From Gammaproteobacteria bacterium (GTDB lineage Bacteria > Pseudomonadota > Gammaproteobacteria > GCA-001735895), in the NCBI GenBank assembly GCA_014382695.1, contig JACNJF010000084.1, positions 1-64,000 of the forward strand: a DNA stretch of 64,000 nt. Reading direction: 5' to 3'. The notes beneath the pieces are model-generated. The model worked only from the letters and a program-made list of their open reading frames with translations, made no database searches and was not told the DNA's origin. Below are positions 44,243 through 55,257 of this stretch, piece by piece (position 1 is the stretch's first letter; the number at the start of each line of letters is the position of its first letter). The position numbers and the translations under genes are program-made.

Positions 44243-45165
44243 CAGCGTGCGCGCACCAGGTTTACGAAGATATCCTGTAGCGAACTCTGTGTCGTGTTCA
44301 GGTCTTTCATCGACAGGCCTGCACCATGCATGGCCTGCAGCAGGGCGGTGATGCCGGTGCTGTTGCTCTGCGTATCGTAGGTATAGGTCAGCTGCTGGCC
44401 ATCGGGGGATAATTCCAGCGCATAGCTCAACATCGATTCGGGCAGGTGCTGGATCGGTTCCTTGAGCTCGATAATCAGTTTCTTTTGCCCCAGTTTTTGC
44501 ATCAGGATATGTTTTCCTTCCACCAGCAATAGCTCTCCGCCATGCATGATACCGACACGATCCGCAATTTCTTCTGCCTCTTCGATGTAATGTGTGGTCA
44601 GAATGATAGTGACGCCGGATTCACGCAGGCGATGCACGATCTGCCACATATCTTTACGTAGCTCAACATCGACACCGGCCGTGGGTTCATCCAGAAACAG
44701 AATCTGCGGCTGATGTGACAGCGCCTTGGCAATCAGCACGCGCCGTTTCATGCCGCCGGAAAGGGTGCGCAGCTCGCTGTTGCGCTTGTCATACAGCGAC
44801 AGGTCCTTGAGCAATTTTTCAAGATAGGCCGGGTCGGGCTTTTTGCCGAACAGACCTCGACTGAAACAGAGCGTATTCCACACCGTATCAAACGCCGCCA
44901 GGGTCAGTTCCTGTGGCACCAGTCCGATGCGTGAACGGGTCTGGCGAAAATCATCGATAATGTCAAAGCCATCCACCGTTACGTGGCCGTTGGTGGGTGA
45001 GACCAGCCCACAGATGATCGAAATCAGGGTGGTTTTTCCGGCCCCATTAGGACCGAGCAGGGCGAGGATTTCGCCCCTTTTAATATCCAGATTGATCTGC
45101 TTCAGGGCTTGATGCCCACCTTCATAGGTTTTGGAAAGGCCAGAAATTGAAATAATTGTTGTCAT
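44242..45165 (-). CDS. ABC transporter ATP-binding protein (export type)
   Basis: A 307-residue ATPase of the YadG/CcmA-like group. Walker A 'GPNGAGKTT' (about 37-45), signature 'LSGGMKRR' (about 131) and Walker B '[12 protein letters not shown]' (about 152) are all present, with the switch His in 'ILTTHY'. The C-terminal ~80 residues are the short regulatory tail of this group. It pairs with the overlapping permease gene. Confidence 0.93.
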   Translation of the reverse strand: MTTIISISGLSKTYEGGHQALKQINLDIKRGEILALLGPNGAGKTTLISIICGLVSPTNGHVTVDGFDIIDDFRQTRSRIGLVPQELTLAAFDTVWNTLCFSRGLFGKKPDPAYLEKLLKDLSLYDKRNSELRTLSGGMKRRVLIAKALSHQPQILFLDEPTAGVDVELRKDMWQIVHRLRESGVTIILTTHYIEEAEEIADRVGIMHGGELLLVEGKHILMQKLGQKKLIIELKEPIQHLPESMLSYALELSPDGQQLTYTYDTQSNSTGITALLQAMHGAGLSMKDLNTTQSSLQDIFVNLVRAR

Positions 45166-45329
45166 GGCTGAATCATACTGGATAAGCGGAGGATACGGCT
45201 AGCGGCAGGCACATGTTTTATTGCGGGTTTTATCCAGATGGGTTAAGCGGTCGGTTGAAATTGTGTTGTAGCACTAAACGCTATATAGTTTTTACTTCGC
45301 TTTTAGTGCATCCTCAGGATTAAAGCCCG

Positions 45330-45596
45330 ATGAGTAAGACCCCTATATTAATCAGTGCTGTGCTGGTACTGCTAACGCTACCCGCTGTTGCCAGTGCCTT
45401 CCGTTTTCCTGAGATCAGTTTCTGCCCGTTGGGCGGGCCTCCGGGCTGGTTCAACCGCATCAGTGGTGAGCATGATCGCCGGTATTATCCACCACCAGTC
45501 ATGCCTCCCCGTTATTATCCAGCTGTGGCACCTTATGGCTGGCCGGGGCCCACTCAGGGTTACTCACCAGCCACGCCACCGATTTACTATCGATAA
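45330..45596 (+). CDS. small secreted Pro/Tyr-rich protein
   Basis: An 88-residue protein with a clean signal peptide ('LISAVLVLLTLPAVASA'). The mature 65 residues are rich in Pro, Tyr, Gly and Trp ('RRYYPPPVMPPRYYPAVAPYGW'), with one Cys. Composition resembles small envelope or sulfur-globule-type proteins of sulfur bacteria, but no specific family can be shown. It is transcribed on its own strand between two minus-strand operons. Confidence 0.6.
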   Translation: MSKTPILISAVLVLLTLPAVASAFRFPEISFCPLGGPPGWFNRISGEHDRRYYPPPVMPPRYYPAVAPYGWPGPTQGYSPATPPIYYR

Positions 45597-45622
45597 GGAG
45601 TCGCTTTGGGGCTAGTGGCTGT

Positions 45623-46030
45623 TTACGACAAGCGGTCGCGCACGCCGCGCAATACGATATCGGTATAGCCGATGATGCCGATGATTTTCTTGTTTTCCAG
45701 CACTGGCGCACGGCTCAGGCCGAAATTCTCAAACAGTCTGGTGCAGTAACGTATATCCATATCCGGGTCGACACTGATCACCGGTTTGGACATGATTTCA
45801 TAGATATTGATACGCTCAGGCGATTTATCCCGCGCCAGCACTTTTTTGGCAATATCGGATAACAGTACGAGGCCGTATTCGTCATCATCGTTACGACGGT
45901 CCACGATAAAACATTTGCTTTCCGCGAATTCGGAGGTTTTCAATACTTCGGCAACCGTCGACATACCGTTGACCAGATCGAAATCTTTCTTCATGACGTC
46001 TCTAACACGTACCAGTTGTTTCTGGCTCAT
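45623..46030 (-). CDS. CBS-domain protein of the DUF1538 operon
   Basis: A 135-residue protein consisting of a pair of CBS motifs (about 8-65 and 75-130; 'VRDVMKKDFDLVNGMSTVAEVLKTSE', 'RAPVLENKKIIGIIGYTDIVLRG'). Such Bateman modules bind adenine nucleotides and tune partner proteins. Its start overlaps the PII-like gene stop by four bases. It is the last gene of the four-gene unit, so it probably senses energy state for the transporter. Confidence 0.85.
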   Translation of the reverse strand: MSQKQLVRVRDVMKKDFDLVNGMSTVAEVLKTSEFAESKCFIVDRRNDDDEYGLVLLSDIAKKVLARDKSPERINIYEIMSKPVISVDPDMDIRYCTRLFENFGLSRAPVLENKKIIGIIGYTDIVLRGVRDRLS

Positions 46031-46377
46031 AATTCTTCCTCGACTTTTTCAGTTAATTGACTCATCTGATGTGATATGCCAACCGCATCATCCACATCGA
46101 TACTAAAAGCGATACCCGTACCGGGACTTTCATCAAACTCACCGGCTTCTGCAATCGCTTCCAGTATTTCCCGGGTCAGATGTTCTTCGACCAGAAATAA
46201 AACAACATCACGTTGAGTCTCCAGACTCAGCCCGAGAAAGGTCTTGGAGGCATTCATGCCTTCGCCCCGTGCGTTGGTAATGACGGTAGAGCCGGTAGCG
46301 CCTTTTTCTCTGGCGGCATGTACGATTTTATCGGTAATCGTGTCTTCGGTTAAGGCGACAATCAGTTTAAAGTGCAT
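46027..46377 (-). CDS. PII-like (GlnB fold) regulator
   Basis: A 116-residue protein with the PII-type ferredoxin-like fold: 'FKLIVALTEDTITDKIVHAAREKGATGSTVITNARGEG' and 'DVVLFLVEEHLTREILEAIAEAGEF...GTGIAFSIDV'. The uridylylated T-loop tyrosine of GlnB is absent, so it is a PII-like relative (as in the carboxysome- or transporter-linked groups). It overlaps both neighbours in the operon by a few bases. By analogy to AmtB-GlnK it may gate the adjacent DUF1538 membrane proteins. Confidence 0.82.
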   Translation of the reverse strand: MHFKLIVALTEDTITDKIVHAAREKGATGSTVITNARGEGMNASKTFLGLSLETQRDVVLFLVEEHLTREILEAIAEAGEFDESPGTGIAFSIDVDDAVGISHQMSQLTEKVEEEL

Positions 46378-47164
46378 TTCTAGTCTCTTCAGTTAAATGT
46401 TTTTTCGCGCGCAGTGCTTTCCATTCAGATATCTGAGCATAAACCATGACAGATATTATCGGGAACAGGCTGGCGAAGGCAATCAGGCCAAAGCCATCGA
46501 GTAACGGGCTACGGCCGGGAACGGTACTGGAGAGACCCAGCCCGAGAGCGGCAACCAGTGGTACGGTTACGGTTGAGGTGGTCACGCCGCCCGAGTCGTA
46601 GGCCAGCGCAATAATCATGCGCGGAGCATAAAGGGTCTGGATCACCACAAACACATAGCCGGTGATGATATACCAGTACAGTGGTGTACCGGTCACGATA
46701 CGGAAAACTCCCAGCGAAATGCCGACCGCAACCCCAATCGCGACCGCGATGCGCAGGCCCCAGATGCCGATACTACCCGCCGAAACCTGGTTCGCCTTGA
46801 TCGCGACCGCAAGCAGGGATGGCTCTGCGATGGTGGTGGAAAAGCCGATTGCGAAGGCGAATAGATAAACCCATTTATAACTCCACCAGGTAATCCCTTC
46901 GGCGGAACTGTAGGAAGCTATAAAAGCTGGGTCGGTTAACTGTTCCGCCATCAGCTTGCCCAACGGGAACAGGGCTGCTTCAAGGCCCTCCAGAAAGAAT
47001 CCCAGCCCCAGCAGCACCAGTAAAAACCCCATCAGGATTTTTTTCAGGTTGGGGATCGCCTTTCTCAATACAAACAGTTGGAAGCCGAAAATAATCAGCG
47101 CAATCGGCAGCACATCCCAGATAGTGGCGAGTATGGTATAAAACAGGTCGACCAGAATATGCAT
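46367..47164 (-). CDS. DUF1538 membrane protein, second of pair
   Basis: A 265-residue inner-membrane protein with about seven hydrophobic segments. The repeated-type motifs 'GFSTTIAEPSLLAVAI', '[33 protein letters not shown]' and '[18 protein letters not shown]' define DUF1538. The family is an uncharacterised transporter-like group. It is homologous to the upstream 47166-47897 product, one base apart, and both have the same Gly/Thr-rich reentrant-looking loop. The two probably form one heteromeric transporter. Confidence 0.85.
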   Translation of the reverse strand: MHILVDLFYTILATIWDVLPIALIIFGFQLFVLRKAIPNLKKILMGFLLVLLGLGFFLEGLEAALFPLGKLMAEQLTDPAFIASYSSAEGITWWSYKWVYLFAFAIGFSTTIAEPSLLAVAIKANQVSAGSIGIWGLRIAVAIGVAVGISLGVFRIVTGTPLYWYIITGYVFVVIQTLYAPRMIIALAYDSGGVTTSTVTVPLVAALGLGLSSTVPGRSPLLDGFGLIAFASLFPIISVMVYAQISEWKALRAKKHLTEETRNAL

Positions 47165-47165
47165 G

Positions 47166-47897
47166 CTAAACCACCATCCCGTAGCCCATCACAAAAATCA
47201 TCGGGGTGAGCGAGGCAAAGGCGATCAGGCCGAAGCCATCGATCATCGGGTTGCGCCCCTTGATCGAGCTGGCCAGACCGACGCCAAGAGCGGTTACCAG
47301 CGGTACCGTAATGGTGGATGTGGTAACGCCTCCAGAATCGTAGGCGATGCCGATGATTTCTTTGGGGGCAAACATGGTCATGATCACGACACCGATGTAG
47401 CCGCCAATGATCAGGTATTGCAGCGGCCAGCCCTTGATGATGCGTAATACGCCGATCAGAATGGCAAAGCCCACCGAAACCGCGACCGTGATGCGCAGTC
47501 CAAAAGCGTAAGAGGATTTGGATTCTTTACTGTCTTCAATCATGTGACCGCTGGCGGCTACCCTGGCGGCTTCATCGGCTACCGCAATCAGTGCGGGTTC
47601 GGCCACTGTGGTACCAAATCCGAGGGCAAAGGCAAACAGCAGTAACCAGAGCACACTACCTTTTTTGGCAAACGCATAGGCCATGCTTTCCCCGATCGGG
47701 AACAGTCCCAGATTAAGGCCGTGTACAAACAGGGTCAGACCGATCACTACGAACACGATACCGGTAGCGATCTCGCCGAAATTTGGGATGGGTTGCTGCA
47801 GCACAATTAACTGAAAAAAGGCGATGACGCCGATGATGGGCAGAAGATCGCGCAGACTATCCAGTAATGATTTAAGTATTGCCCTGATTGCCTTCAT
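47166..47897 (-). CDS. DUF1538 membrane protein, first of pair
   Basis: A 243-residue inner-membrane protein, first gene of the unit. It carries the same motifs as its neighbour: '[16 protein letters not shown]', '[33 protein letters not shown]' and '[19 protein letters not shown]'. The 'AEPAL' and '[10 protein letters not shown]' stretches are likely part of the transport path. The neighbouring gene (one base apart) looks like an ancient duplicate of it. Confidence 0.85.
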   Translation of the reverse strand: MKAIRAILKSLLDSLRDLLPIIGVIAFFQLIVLQQPIPNFGEIATGIVFVVIGLTLFVHGLNLGLFPIGESMAYAFAKKGSVLWLLLFAFALGFGTTVAEPALIAVADEAARVAASGHMIEDSKESKSSYAFGLRITVAVSVGFAILIGVLRIIKGWPLQYLIIGGYIGVVIMTMFAPKEIIGIAYDSGGVTTSTITVPLVTALGVGLASSIKGRNPMIDGFGLIAFASLTPMIFVMGYGMVV

Positions 47898-48078
47898 TAA
47901 TTATTTTTTGATCCTGTTTTATTGCAGGTTATTTTTAGTGTTTCAGTGCGTTGTCTGCATCAACTCGAACGATGGAAATACAGGGGGTTCCCTGATGGTT
48001 GAAGGGCCCTCTGGCTACTGAACAGCGCTAAATCTAGCATAGATTGTGAACCACCGACTTGATTGAGGGCATTTAAGT

Positions 48079-48759
48079 TTACTTCTGTTTACTCAGGTTA
48101 GCGCCATTTTTGAGATCAATCATTTCGCCAATGATCGCATATTGGCCATCTTCGGTTAGATACAAATATTTGTCATTAAACTGAATCTGATACAGTTGCT
48201 TCACCGGCGAAAGTATCGGAGTGCCGATCTCGACGCCCTGCAGGCGTTGTTTCAGATAGGCCAGATCAGGTTTTTTGTTGAGCAATCGAGCGAGGTCATC
48301 GATTGAGGGCAGGGTGTCGCCAGCGCTAAACTTGCCGCTCCATTTTTGATAGACCTCATCCGGCCATTGGGATTGAAAGTAGGCAATCACGCTATCGATC
48401 TGAGGCGCATCCAGAAGCTGTGCGAAAGGCGGCATCTGCCCACCCAGTTTCTGTCCGCCTTCGCGTATGGTGCGCTGTAGCAGGGGGAGATCGTGATGCC
48501 AGGCATGCGCCGAACCATTCAACGGTGGCGGCGGGTAATGGCCATTCGCATCGGGCTGCTGCCAGTTGCTGGTGCCTTCTGCACGGGGACCGTGGCAAAC
48601 GGCACAGTGTTGCAGAAACAGTGTCCTGCCCTGCTCCAGCTGTTGCAGGCTATACCAGCGTGTTGCAGAGGCGGCCGCCACCGACTGCGTCAGACCTGCA
48701 CCGATGAGAAGGGCAGGGATCAAAAGCTTTAAGTGCTGCACAGTTCTGATCAAGTTCAT
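48079..48759 (-). CDS. c-type cytochrome, single haem
   Basis: A 226-residue secreted protein with a signal peptide ('LLIPALLIGAGLTQSVAAASA'). The haem motif CAVCH lies near residue 53, and a likely axial Met in 'GGQMPPFAQLL' further on, as in class I cytochromes c. The C-terminal ~90 residues are an extra domain without cysteines ('PILSPVKQLYQIQFNDKYLYLTEDGQYAIIGEMIDLKNGANL'), which looks like the N-terminal domain of DsbC-type disulphide isomerases. The fusion is odd. It lies 30 bases after the cyclase-domain gene. Confidence 0.8.
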   Translation of the reverse strand: MNLIRTVQHLKLLIPALLIGAGLTQSVAAASATRWYSLQQLEQGRTLFLQHCAVCHGPRAEGTSNWQQPDANGHYPPPPLNGSAHAWHHDLPLLQRTIREGGQKLGGQMPPFAQLLDAPQIDSVIAYFQSQWPDEVYQKWSGKFSAGDTLPSIDDLARLLNKKPDLAYLKQRLQGVEIGTPILSPVKQLYQIQFNDKYLYLTEDGQYAIIGEMIDLKNGANLSKQK

Positions 48760-48789
48760 CGTAGGATATCCTCGGCTTAACGGGCTGGC

Positions 48790-49614
48790 TTATTGATAAC
48801 CGCTATAGCCATAAGATTTTAGATACGGGTCAAAGCTATAGCGATCGTCGGCAGACTTGATCTCTTTTAACAGCAGTTCGCACAGTTGTTTAAGTGTCGA
48901 TGCCTGTTGCATGGTCTGCTGCAGAATGCGCTCACCCTCCGCGCGACTGATATACATGGCGTATTCATGACTGATTTTTTTGATCGCTTCGGGATCAAAT
49001 TTTGGTTCTGCAAGTGAACCGGACGGGGCTGCTGCAGGGCTGCTAGTAAAAGCTCCATTCGGATTATTGACCCGCACCAGTTCGACCGCGAGTTCATAGA
49101 TATCGTGCTGCTGATGATGCTTATTAGCACGAAGTCTCAGATGCTGCAGTTCACGTGAATAGTCCTGCGACAATTTATTCACCATCTCAAAATACGATTT
49201 GGACACCAGCAGCTGATTTTCGGCCGCAAACGACATCACGCGTTCTGCATCCGTGATGCCGGAGCCAAGGCTGTTGCGTTTATGGTTCAGATCTTCCACG
49301 ATTTTAACCGGCCCCAGATTCAGCCCGAGTCGTACCTTGTAGGAGCAGTCGGGGCTGTCAGCCTGTGAAATAAACGCGTCACGCAGATTTCTGGCGATCG
49401 GGTAAAGCCGTTCCGGATCGCCCAGATAACAGATGGCCATGCCATCACCGGTATCCAGGCGGATGGTATCGCCGTCATCCAGACTTGCGATCTGGATGGA
49501 TACCAGACCCTGGAAGTGGCGCTTAACCTTGAGCTGCTGGTCGACGGGAATGGTCGAAAATTTAAATATATCGAGAAATAATACGCTGACTAACCAGGTA
49601 CGATCTTGATTCAT
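48790..49614 (-). CDS. class III nucleotide cyclase-domain protein
   Basis: A 274-residue cytoplasmic protein with one adenylate/guanylate cyclase homology domain (about 5-170). The metal-binding Asp of strand 1 is D15 ('LFLDIFKF') and the second is D57 ('DTGDGMA'). The later transition-state Asn/Arg pair is not in its normal spacing ('GITDAERVMSF' instead of N-x3-R), so activity is uncertain. A C-terminal helical extension ('YSFDPYLKSYGYSGYQ' at the end) follows a Pro/Ala linker. It is probably cotranscribed with the cytochrome gene downstream. Confidence 0.75.
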   Translation of the reverse strand: MNQDRTWLVSVLFLDIFKFSTIPVDQQLKVKRHFQGLVSIQIASLDDGDTIRLDTGDGMAICYLGDPERLYPIARNLRDAFISQADSPDCSYKVRLGLNLGPVKIVEDLNHKRNSLGSGITDAERVMSFAAENQLLVSKSYFEMVNKLSQDYSRELQHLRLRANKHHQQHDIYELAVELVRVNNPNGAFTSSPAAAPSGSLAEPKFDPEAIKKISHEYAMYISRAEGERILQQTMQQASTLKQLCELLLKEIKSADDRYSFDPYLKSYGYSGYQ

Positions 49615-49749
49615 GAGTTATCCCCTGCGATGGTTCAATTGCGTGATTCAAGAACCACGCTGCGCCCATTTTTATTCTTGCTGATAAGCGCCTGATGTTG
49701 AATTCTTGGTTGTGCGCAAGTATTGCATGACCGCGCTCAGGATGCAGCC
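49615..49749. other. non-coding region left of a decayed ABC gene
   Basis: No ORF or repeat seen; together with the pseudogene that follows it makes up a 440-base gap in intact genes. Confidence 0.3.
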
Positions 49750-49882
49750 TTAATCCATTAGAATGATATGGCCGGTATCGATTTTTAATCCGACCGTATC
49801 ACCAGCCCGAGGCTGATGTTTTGTTGCGACTAAAGACTTCATCCAGCTTCAGATGTTCAGGAGTGAGTCCATCTGCTAAATC
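49750..49882 (-). pseudogene. remnant of a sugar-type ABC transporter ATPase (TOBE end)
   Basis: On the minus strand one frame reads 'GLTPEHLKLDEVFSRNK', like the 'GIRPEHL' motif of MalK/UgpC-type ATPases, then breaks off. Another frame resumes with 'RAGDTVGLKIDTGHIILMD' and a stop, like the C-terminal end of the TOBE domain of the same family. The middle of the domain is lost and a frameshift separates the parts. No upstream part of the gene remains. It is evidence that an ABC gene once lay here. Confidence 0.55.
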
Positions 49883-49980
49883 TCGAACACAAGAAAACCA
49901 CCAGGATCATAGCGCTGTCAATGCTAAAGCGGTGGCCCGAAGCGTTGCGCGTATGAATGGTTCAGCTGTTGCATAAATCA

Positions 49981-49998
49981 TGTTTCCAAAAGGAAACA
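49981..49998. promoter_or_regulatory. operator TGTTTCC-AAAA-GGAAACA of the XRE-cupin gene
   Basis: Perfect 7-base-arm inverted repeat, ending 8 bases before a perfect TATAAT (50007-50012), so it covers the -35 region of the regulator's promoter. The same repeat, different only in the spacer (AATA), lies in front of gcvT. It is probably bound by the regulator itself to repress. Confidence 0.75.
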
Positions 49999-50006
49999 AA
50001 CGTGGC

Positions 50007-50012
50007 TATAAT
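50007..50012 (+). promoter_or_regulatory. -10 box of the XRE-cupin regulator gene
   Basis: TATAAT within GGCTATAATGC, 44 bases before the ATG at 50056. The matching -35 (TTCCAA, 17-base spacing) falls inside the operator. Confidence 0.6.
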
Positions 50013-50055
50013 GCACACCTTGCGAATTCGGGATGTCCAGATTGAGCTTTATACG

Positions 50056-50649
50056 ATGAAAACAGACGCACTATTTCAACCCCTGAAGCTGGGTGAAAAG
50101 GTCCGTGAGATCCGTCTGCGTAACCGTTGGACGCTGGAAGAAGCTGGTAAGCGCGCCGGGCTGGCCAAATCGACCCTGTCCAAGATTGAAAACGAACAGA
50201 TCTCGCCCTCGTTTGATGTGGTGCAGAAACTGGCGGCCGGGCTCGGTATCGATGTGCCGCAGCTGTTTGTGTCGAGTAGCGATGCGCTGATTTCGGGACG
50301 CCGTTCCTGCACCCTGAAGGGACAGGGCAAGCCGCATCCTACCCGCACCTACGATCATGAATTGCTCGCGACTGAGCTAACGCAAAAGAAAATGGTGCCG
50401 TTTAAAAGCACTATCCATGCCCGATCATTTGATGATTTCTCGGACTGGATCAGGCACTCTGGCGAAGAATTTTTACTGGTCCTGTCCGGGGTCATTACTT
50501 TTTTCAGTGAATTCTACGAACCTGTACGACTGGAGCAGGGTGATTCGATATATTATGACGCCGGCATGGGGCATGTCTGTATTTCGGAAAGTGAACAGGA
50601 TGCCCAGATTTTATGGGTTTGTACGCCATCAGATGACCTGATGATTTGA
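50056..50649 (+). CDS. XRE-cupin transcriptional regulator, probable regulator of glycine genes
   Basis: A 197-residue protein from ATG 50056; the listed ORF start at 49957 would translate through the operator and promoter. The N-terminal HTH is XRE-type ('KVREIRLRNRWTLEEAGKRAGLAKSTLSKIENEQISP', about 12-48). The C-terminal ~75 residues are a single cupin barrel ('GEEFLLVLSGVITFFSEFYEPVRLEQGDSIYYDAGMGH') likely to hold the effector. Its operator also precedes gcvT, 117 bases after its stop. I infer that it senses glycine or a related metabolite; the ligand is unknown. Confidence 0.85.
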   Translation: MKTDALFQPLKLGEKVREIRLRNRWTLEEAGKRAGLAKSTLSKIENEQISPSFDVVQKLAAGLGIDVPQLFVSSSDALISGRRSCTLKGQGKPHPTRTYDHELLATELTQKKMVPFKSTIHARSFDDFSDWIRHSGEEFLLVLSGVITFFSEFYEPVRLEQGDSIYYDAGMGHVCISESEQDAQILWVCTPSDDLMI

Positions 50650-50719
50650 ATGCGCCGGGTACCCTGTCTTATAAATAGACAGTCGCATCGATTAAATGGG
50701 TTGACGGCGAAACTAAAAA

Positions 50720-50737
50720 TGTTTCCAATAGGAAACA
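50720..50737. promoter_or_regulatory. operator TGTTTCC-AATA-GGAAACA of gcvT
   Basis: Second copy of the inverted repeat, 29 bases before the gcvT ATG. TTGACG (50701-50706) with 17-base spacing puts a weak -10 (TCCAAT) inside the repeat, so a bound dimer would block the promoter. It is the only regulatory signal before gcvT; no glycine riboswitch is present. Confidence 0.75.
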
Positions 50738-50766
50738 AAGAAGTCGTAAATGAATGAGGATTCCTT

Positions 50767-51891
50767 ATGAGTGACACCAACGAACAGATTCAACACACGG
50801 CGCTATACGACTTGCATGTCGAGCTGGACGCTAAAATGGTTCCTTTTGCGGGCTATCAGATGCCGATTCAATACCCGCTCGGCATCGTCAAGGAACACCT
50901 GCAAACACGCTCCAGCGCTGGACTGTTTGATGTTTCTCACATGGGCCAGATCCGCCTCAGGGGTGAGCATGCGGCGCAGGCCCTGGAAACCCTGATGCCG
51001 GTGGATATCGTTGGACTTGAACCGATGAAGCAACGCTATGCGCTGTTTACCAACGAGCGTGGCGGTGTGATGGATGACCTGATGGTAACGAATGCCGGTG
51101 ATCATCTGTTCGTGGTGGTCAACGCCGCCTGCAAGGAACAGGATATCAATCATCTGCGTGAGCATATCGGCGATGTCTGTGAAATCGAAGTGCTGGACGA
51201 TTATGCGCTGCTGGCACTGCAGGGCCCGCAGGCCGGAGCGGTGATGGCGCGGCTCGATAGTGCCAGTAAAGCGCTGGTCTTTATGACGGCCGCCAAGTTG
51301 GAGATCGACGGTATCGAATGCTTTGTGACGCGTTCAGGCTATTCCGGAGAAGATGGGTTTGAAATCTCGGTGCATAACGATGATGCCAGAAGACTGGCCA
51401 GAACCCTGCTGGCACAGCCGGAAGTCGAGGCGATCGGGCTGGGTGCACGGGATACGCTGCGTCTGGAAGCCGGTCTGTGTCTGTACGGACATGATCTGGA
51501 TAGCCAGACCACACCGGTAGAATCCAGCCTGTTATGGGCGCTTTCGCGCCCACGCCGTGCCGATGGCGAAAGACCGGGCGGATATCCGGGCGCGGATATC
51601 ATCATGGCGCAGATTGCGAATGGGGTTGAGCGCAAGCGCGTGGGTATTCAGGCCGAAGGGCGTATGCCGGTGCGCGAAGGCGCGATACTGATGGATGAAG
51701 ACGATAATGAAATCGGCATCGTGACCAGTGGTGGTTTCGGACCAAGCGTGAACGGGCCGATTGCGATGGGCTATGTGAAGATGCCGTACACGGCCATCGA
51801 TACCCCATTGTTTGCGCTGGTGCGCGGAAAAAAGATCCCGGTAAAGGTAGTAAAATTACCGTTTGTTAAGCAGAATTATTATCGCGGTTAG
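50767..51891 (+). CDS. gcvT: glycine cleavage system T protein (aminomethyltransferase)
   Basis: Transfers the methylene group from aminomethyl-lipoyl GcvH to tetrahydrofolate, releasing ammonia. 374 residues. The folate-binding part is recognised by 'TALYDLHVELDAKMVPFAGYQMP', 'GLFDVSHMGQIRL' and 'GYSGEDGFEISV'. It is the first gene of the glycine cluster; gcvH follows after 32 bases. No riboswitch; an operator shared with the XRE-cupin gene lies upstream. Confidence 0.96.
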   Translation: MSDTNEQIQHTALYDLHVELDAKMVPFAGYQMPIQYPLGIVKEHLQTRSSAGLFDVSHMGQIRLRGEHAAQALETLMPVDIVGLEPMKQRYALFTNERGGVMDDLMVTNAGDHLFVVVNAACKEQDINHLREHIGDVCEIEVLDDYALLALQGPQAGAVMARLDSASKALVFMTAAKLEIDGIECFVTRSGYSGEDGFEISVHNDDARRLARTLLAQPEVEAIGLGARDTLRLEAGLCLYGHDLDSQTTPVESSLLWALSRPRRADGERPGGYPGADIIMAQIANGVERKRVGIQAEGRMPVREGAILMDEDDNEIGIVTSGGFGPSVNGPIAMGYVKMPYTAIDTPLFALVRGKKIPVKVVKLPFVKQNYYRG

Positions 51892-51923
51892 TGAGTTACA
51901 TTTTAAATCTAGAGGAATAAATA

Positions 51924-52298
51924 ATGAGCACGTTAAAATTTACAGAAGATCATGAGTGGGTATTAACCGCCGATGATGGTACCGCATTGATTGGTATCAC
52001 CGATTATGCGCAGGAGCAGCTGGGCGAACTGGTGTATATCGAATTACCCGAAGTGGGCGCAGAAGTGGAAAAGGGTGATGCGGTTGCGGTCATCGAATCG
52101 GTCAAGTCTGCCAGCGATCTGCTGATGCCGATTTCCGGAGAGATTCTGGAAGTCAACGAAGAACTGGATGGCGACCCGGGTAAGGTCAACGAAGATGCAA
52201 TGGGTGCTGGCTGGTTTCTCAAGGTCAGAATGTCGGATGAGTCAGAGCTGAGTGAACTGATGGATGCTGACAGTTATCACGATCTGCTGGAAGAGTAG
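51924..52298 (+). CDS. gcvH: glycine cleavage system H protein
   Basis: Lipoyl carrier of the complex, 124 residues. The barrel-sandwich fold is clear ('FTEDHEWVLTADDG', 'GDAVAVIESVKSASDLLMPISG'). The lysine of 'ESVKSA' (about residue 62) is the lipoylation site. gcvP follows after 49 bases. Length and spacing are normal. Confidence 0.97.
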   Translation: MSTLKFTEDHEWVLTADDGTALIGITDYAQEQLGELVYIELPEVGAEVEKGDAVAVIESVKSASDLLMPISGEILEVNEELDGDPGKVNEDAMGAGWFLKVRMSDESELSELMDADSYHDLLEE

Positions 52299-52347
52299 CA
52301 GGCTGGCTTCGTCATCTGAACAGACATTAGATTTTAGTGAGTGAAAT

Positions 52348-55230
<2,883 letters not shown>

Positions 55231-55257
55231 TCAATACGGTATAAAGAGGAACAGGAT

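Noticed and set aside
50650-50766. Glycine riboswitch before gcvT
   Set aside because: Only ~115 bases between the genes, without the tandem aptamer core; the inverted-repeat operator accounts for the region better.
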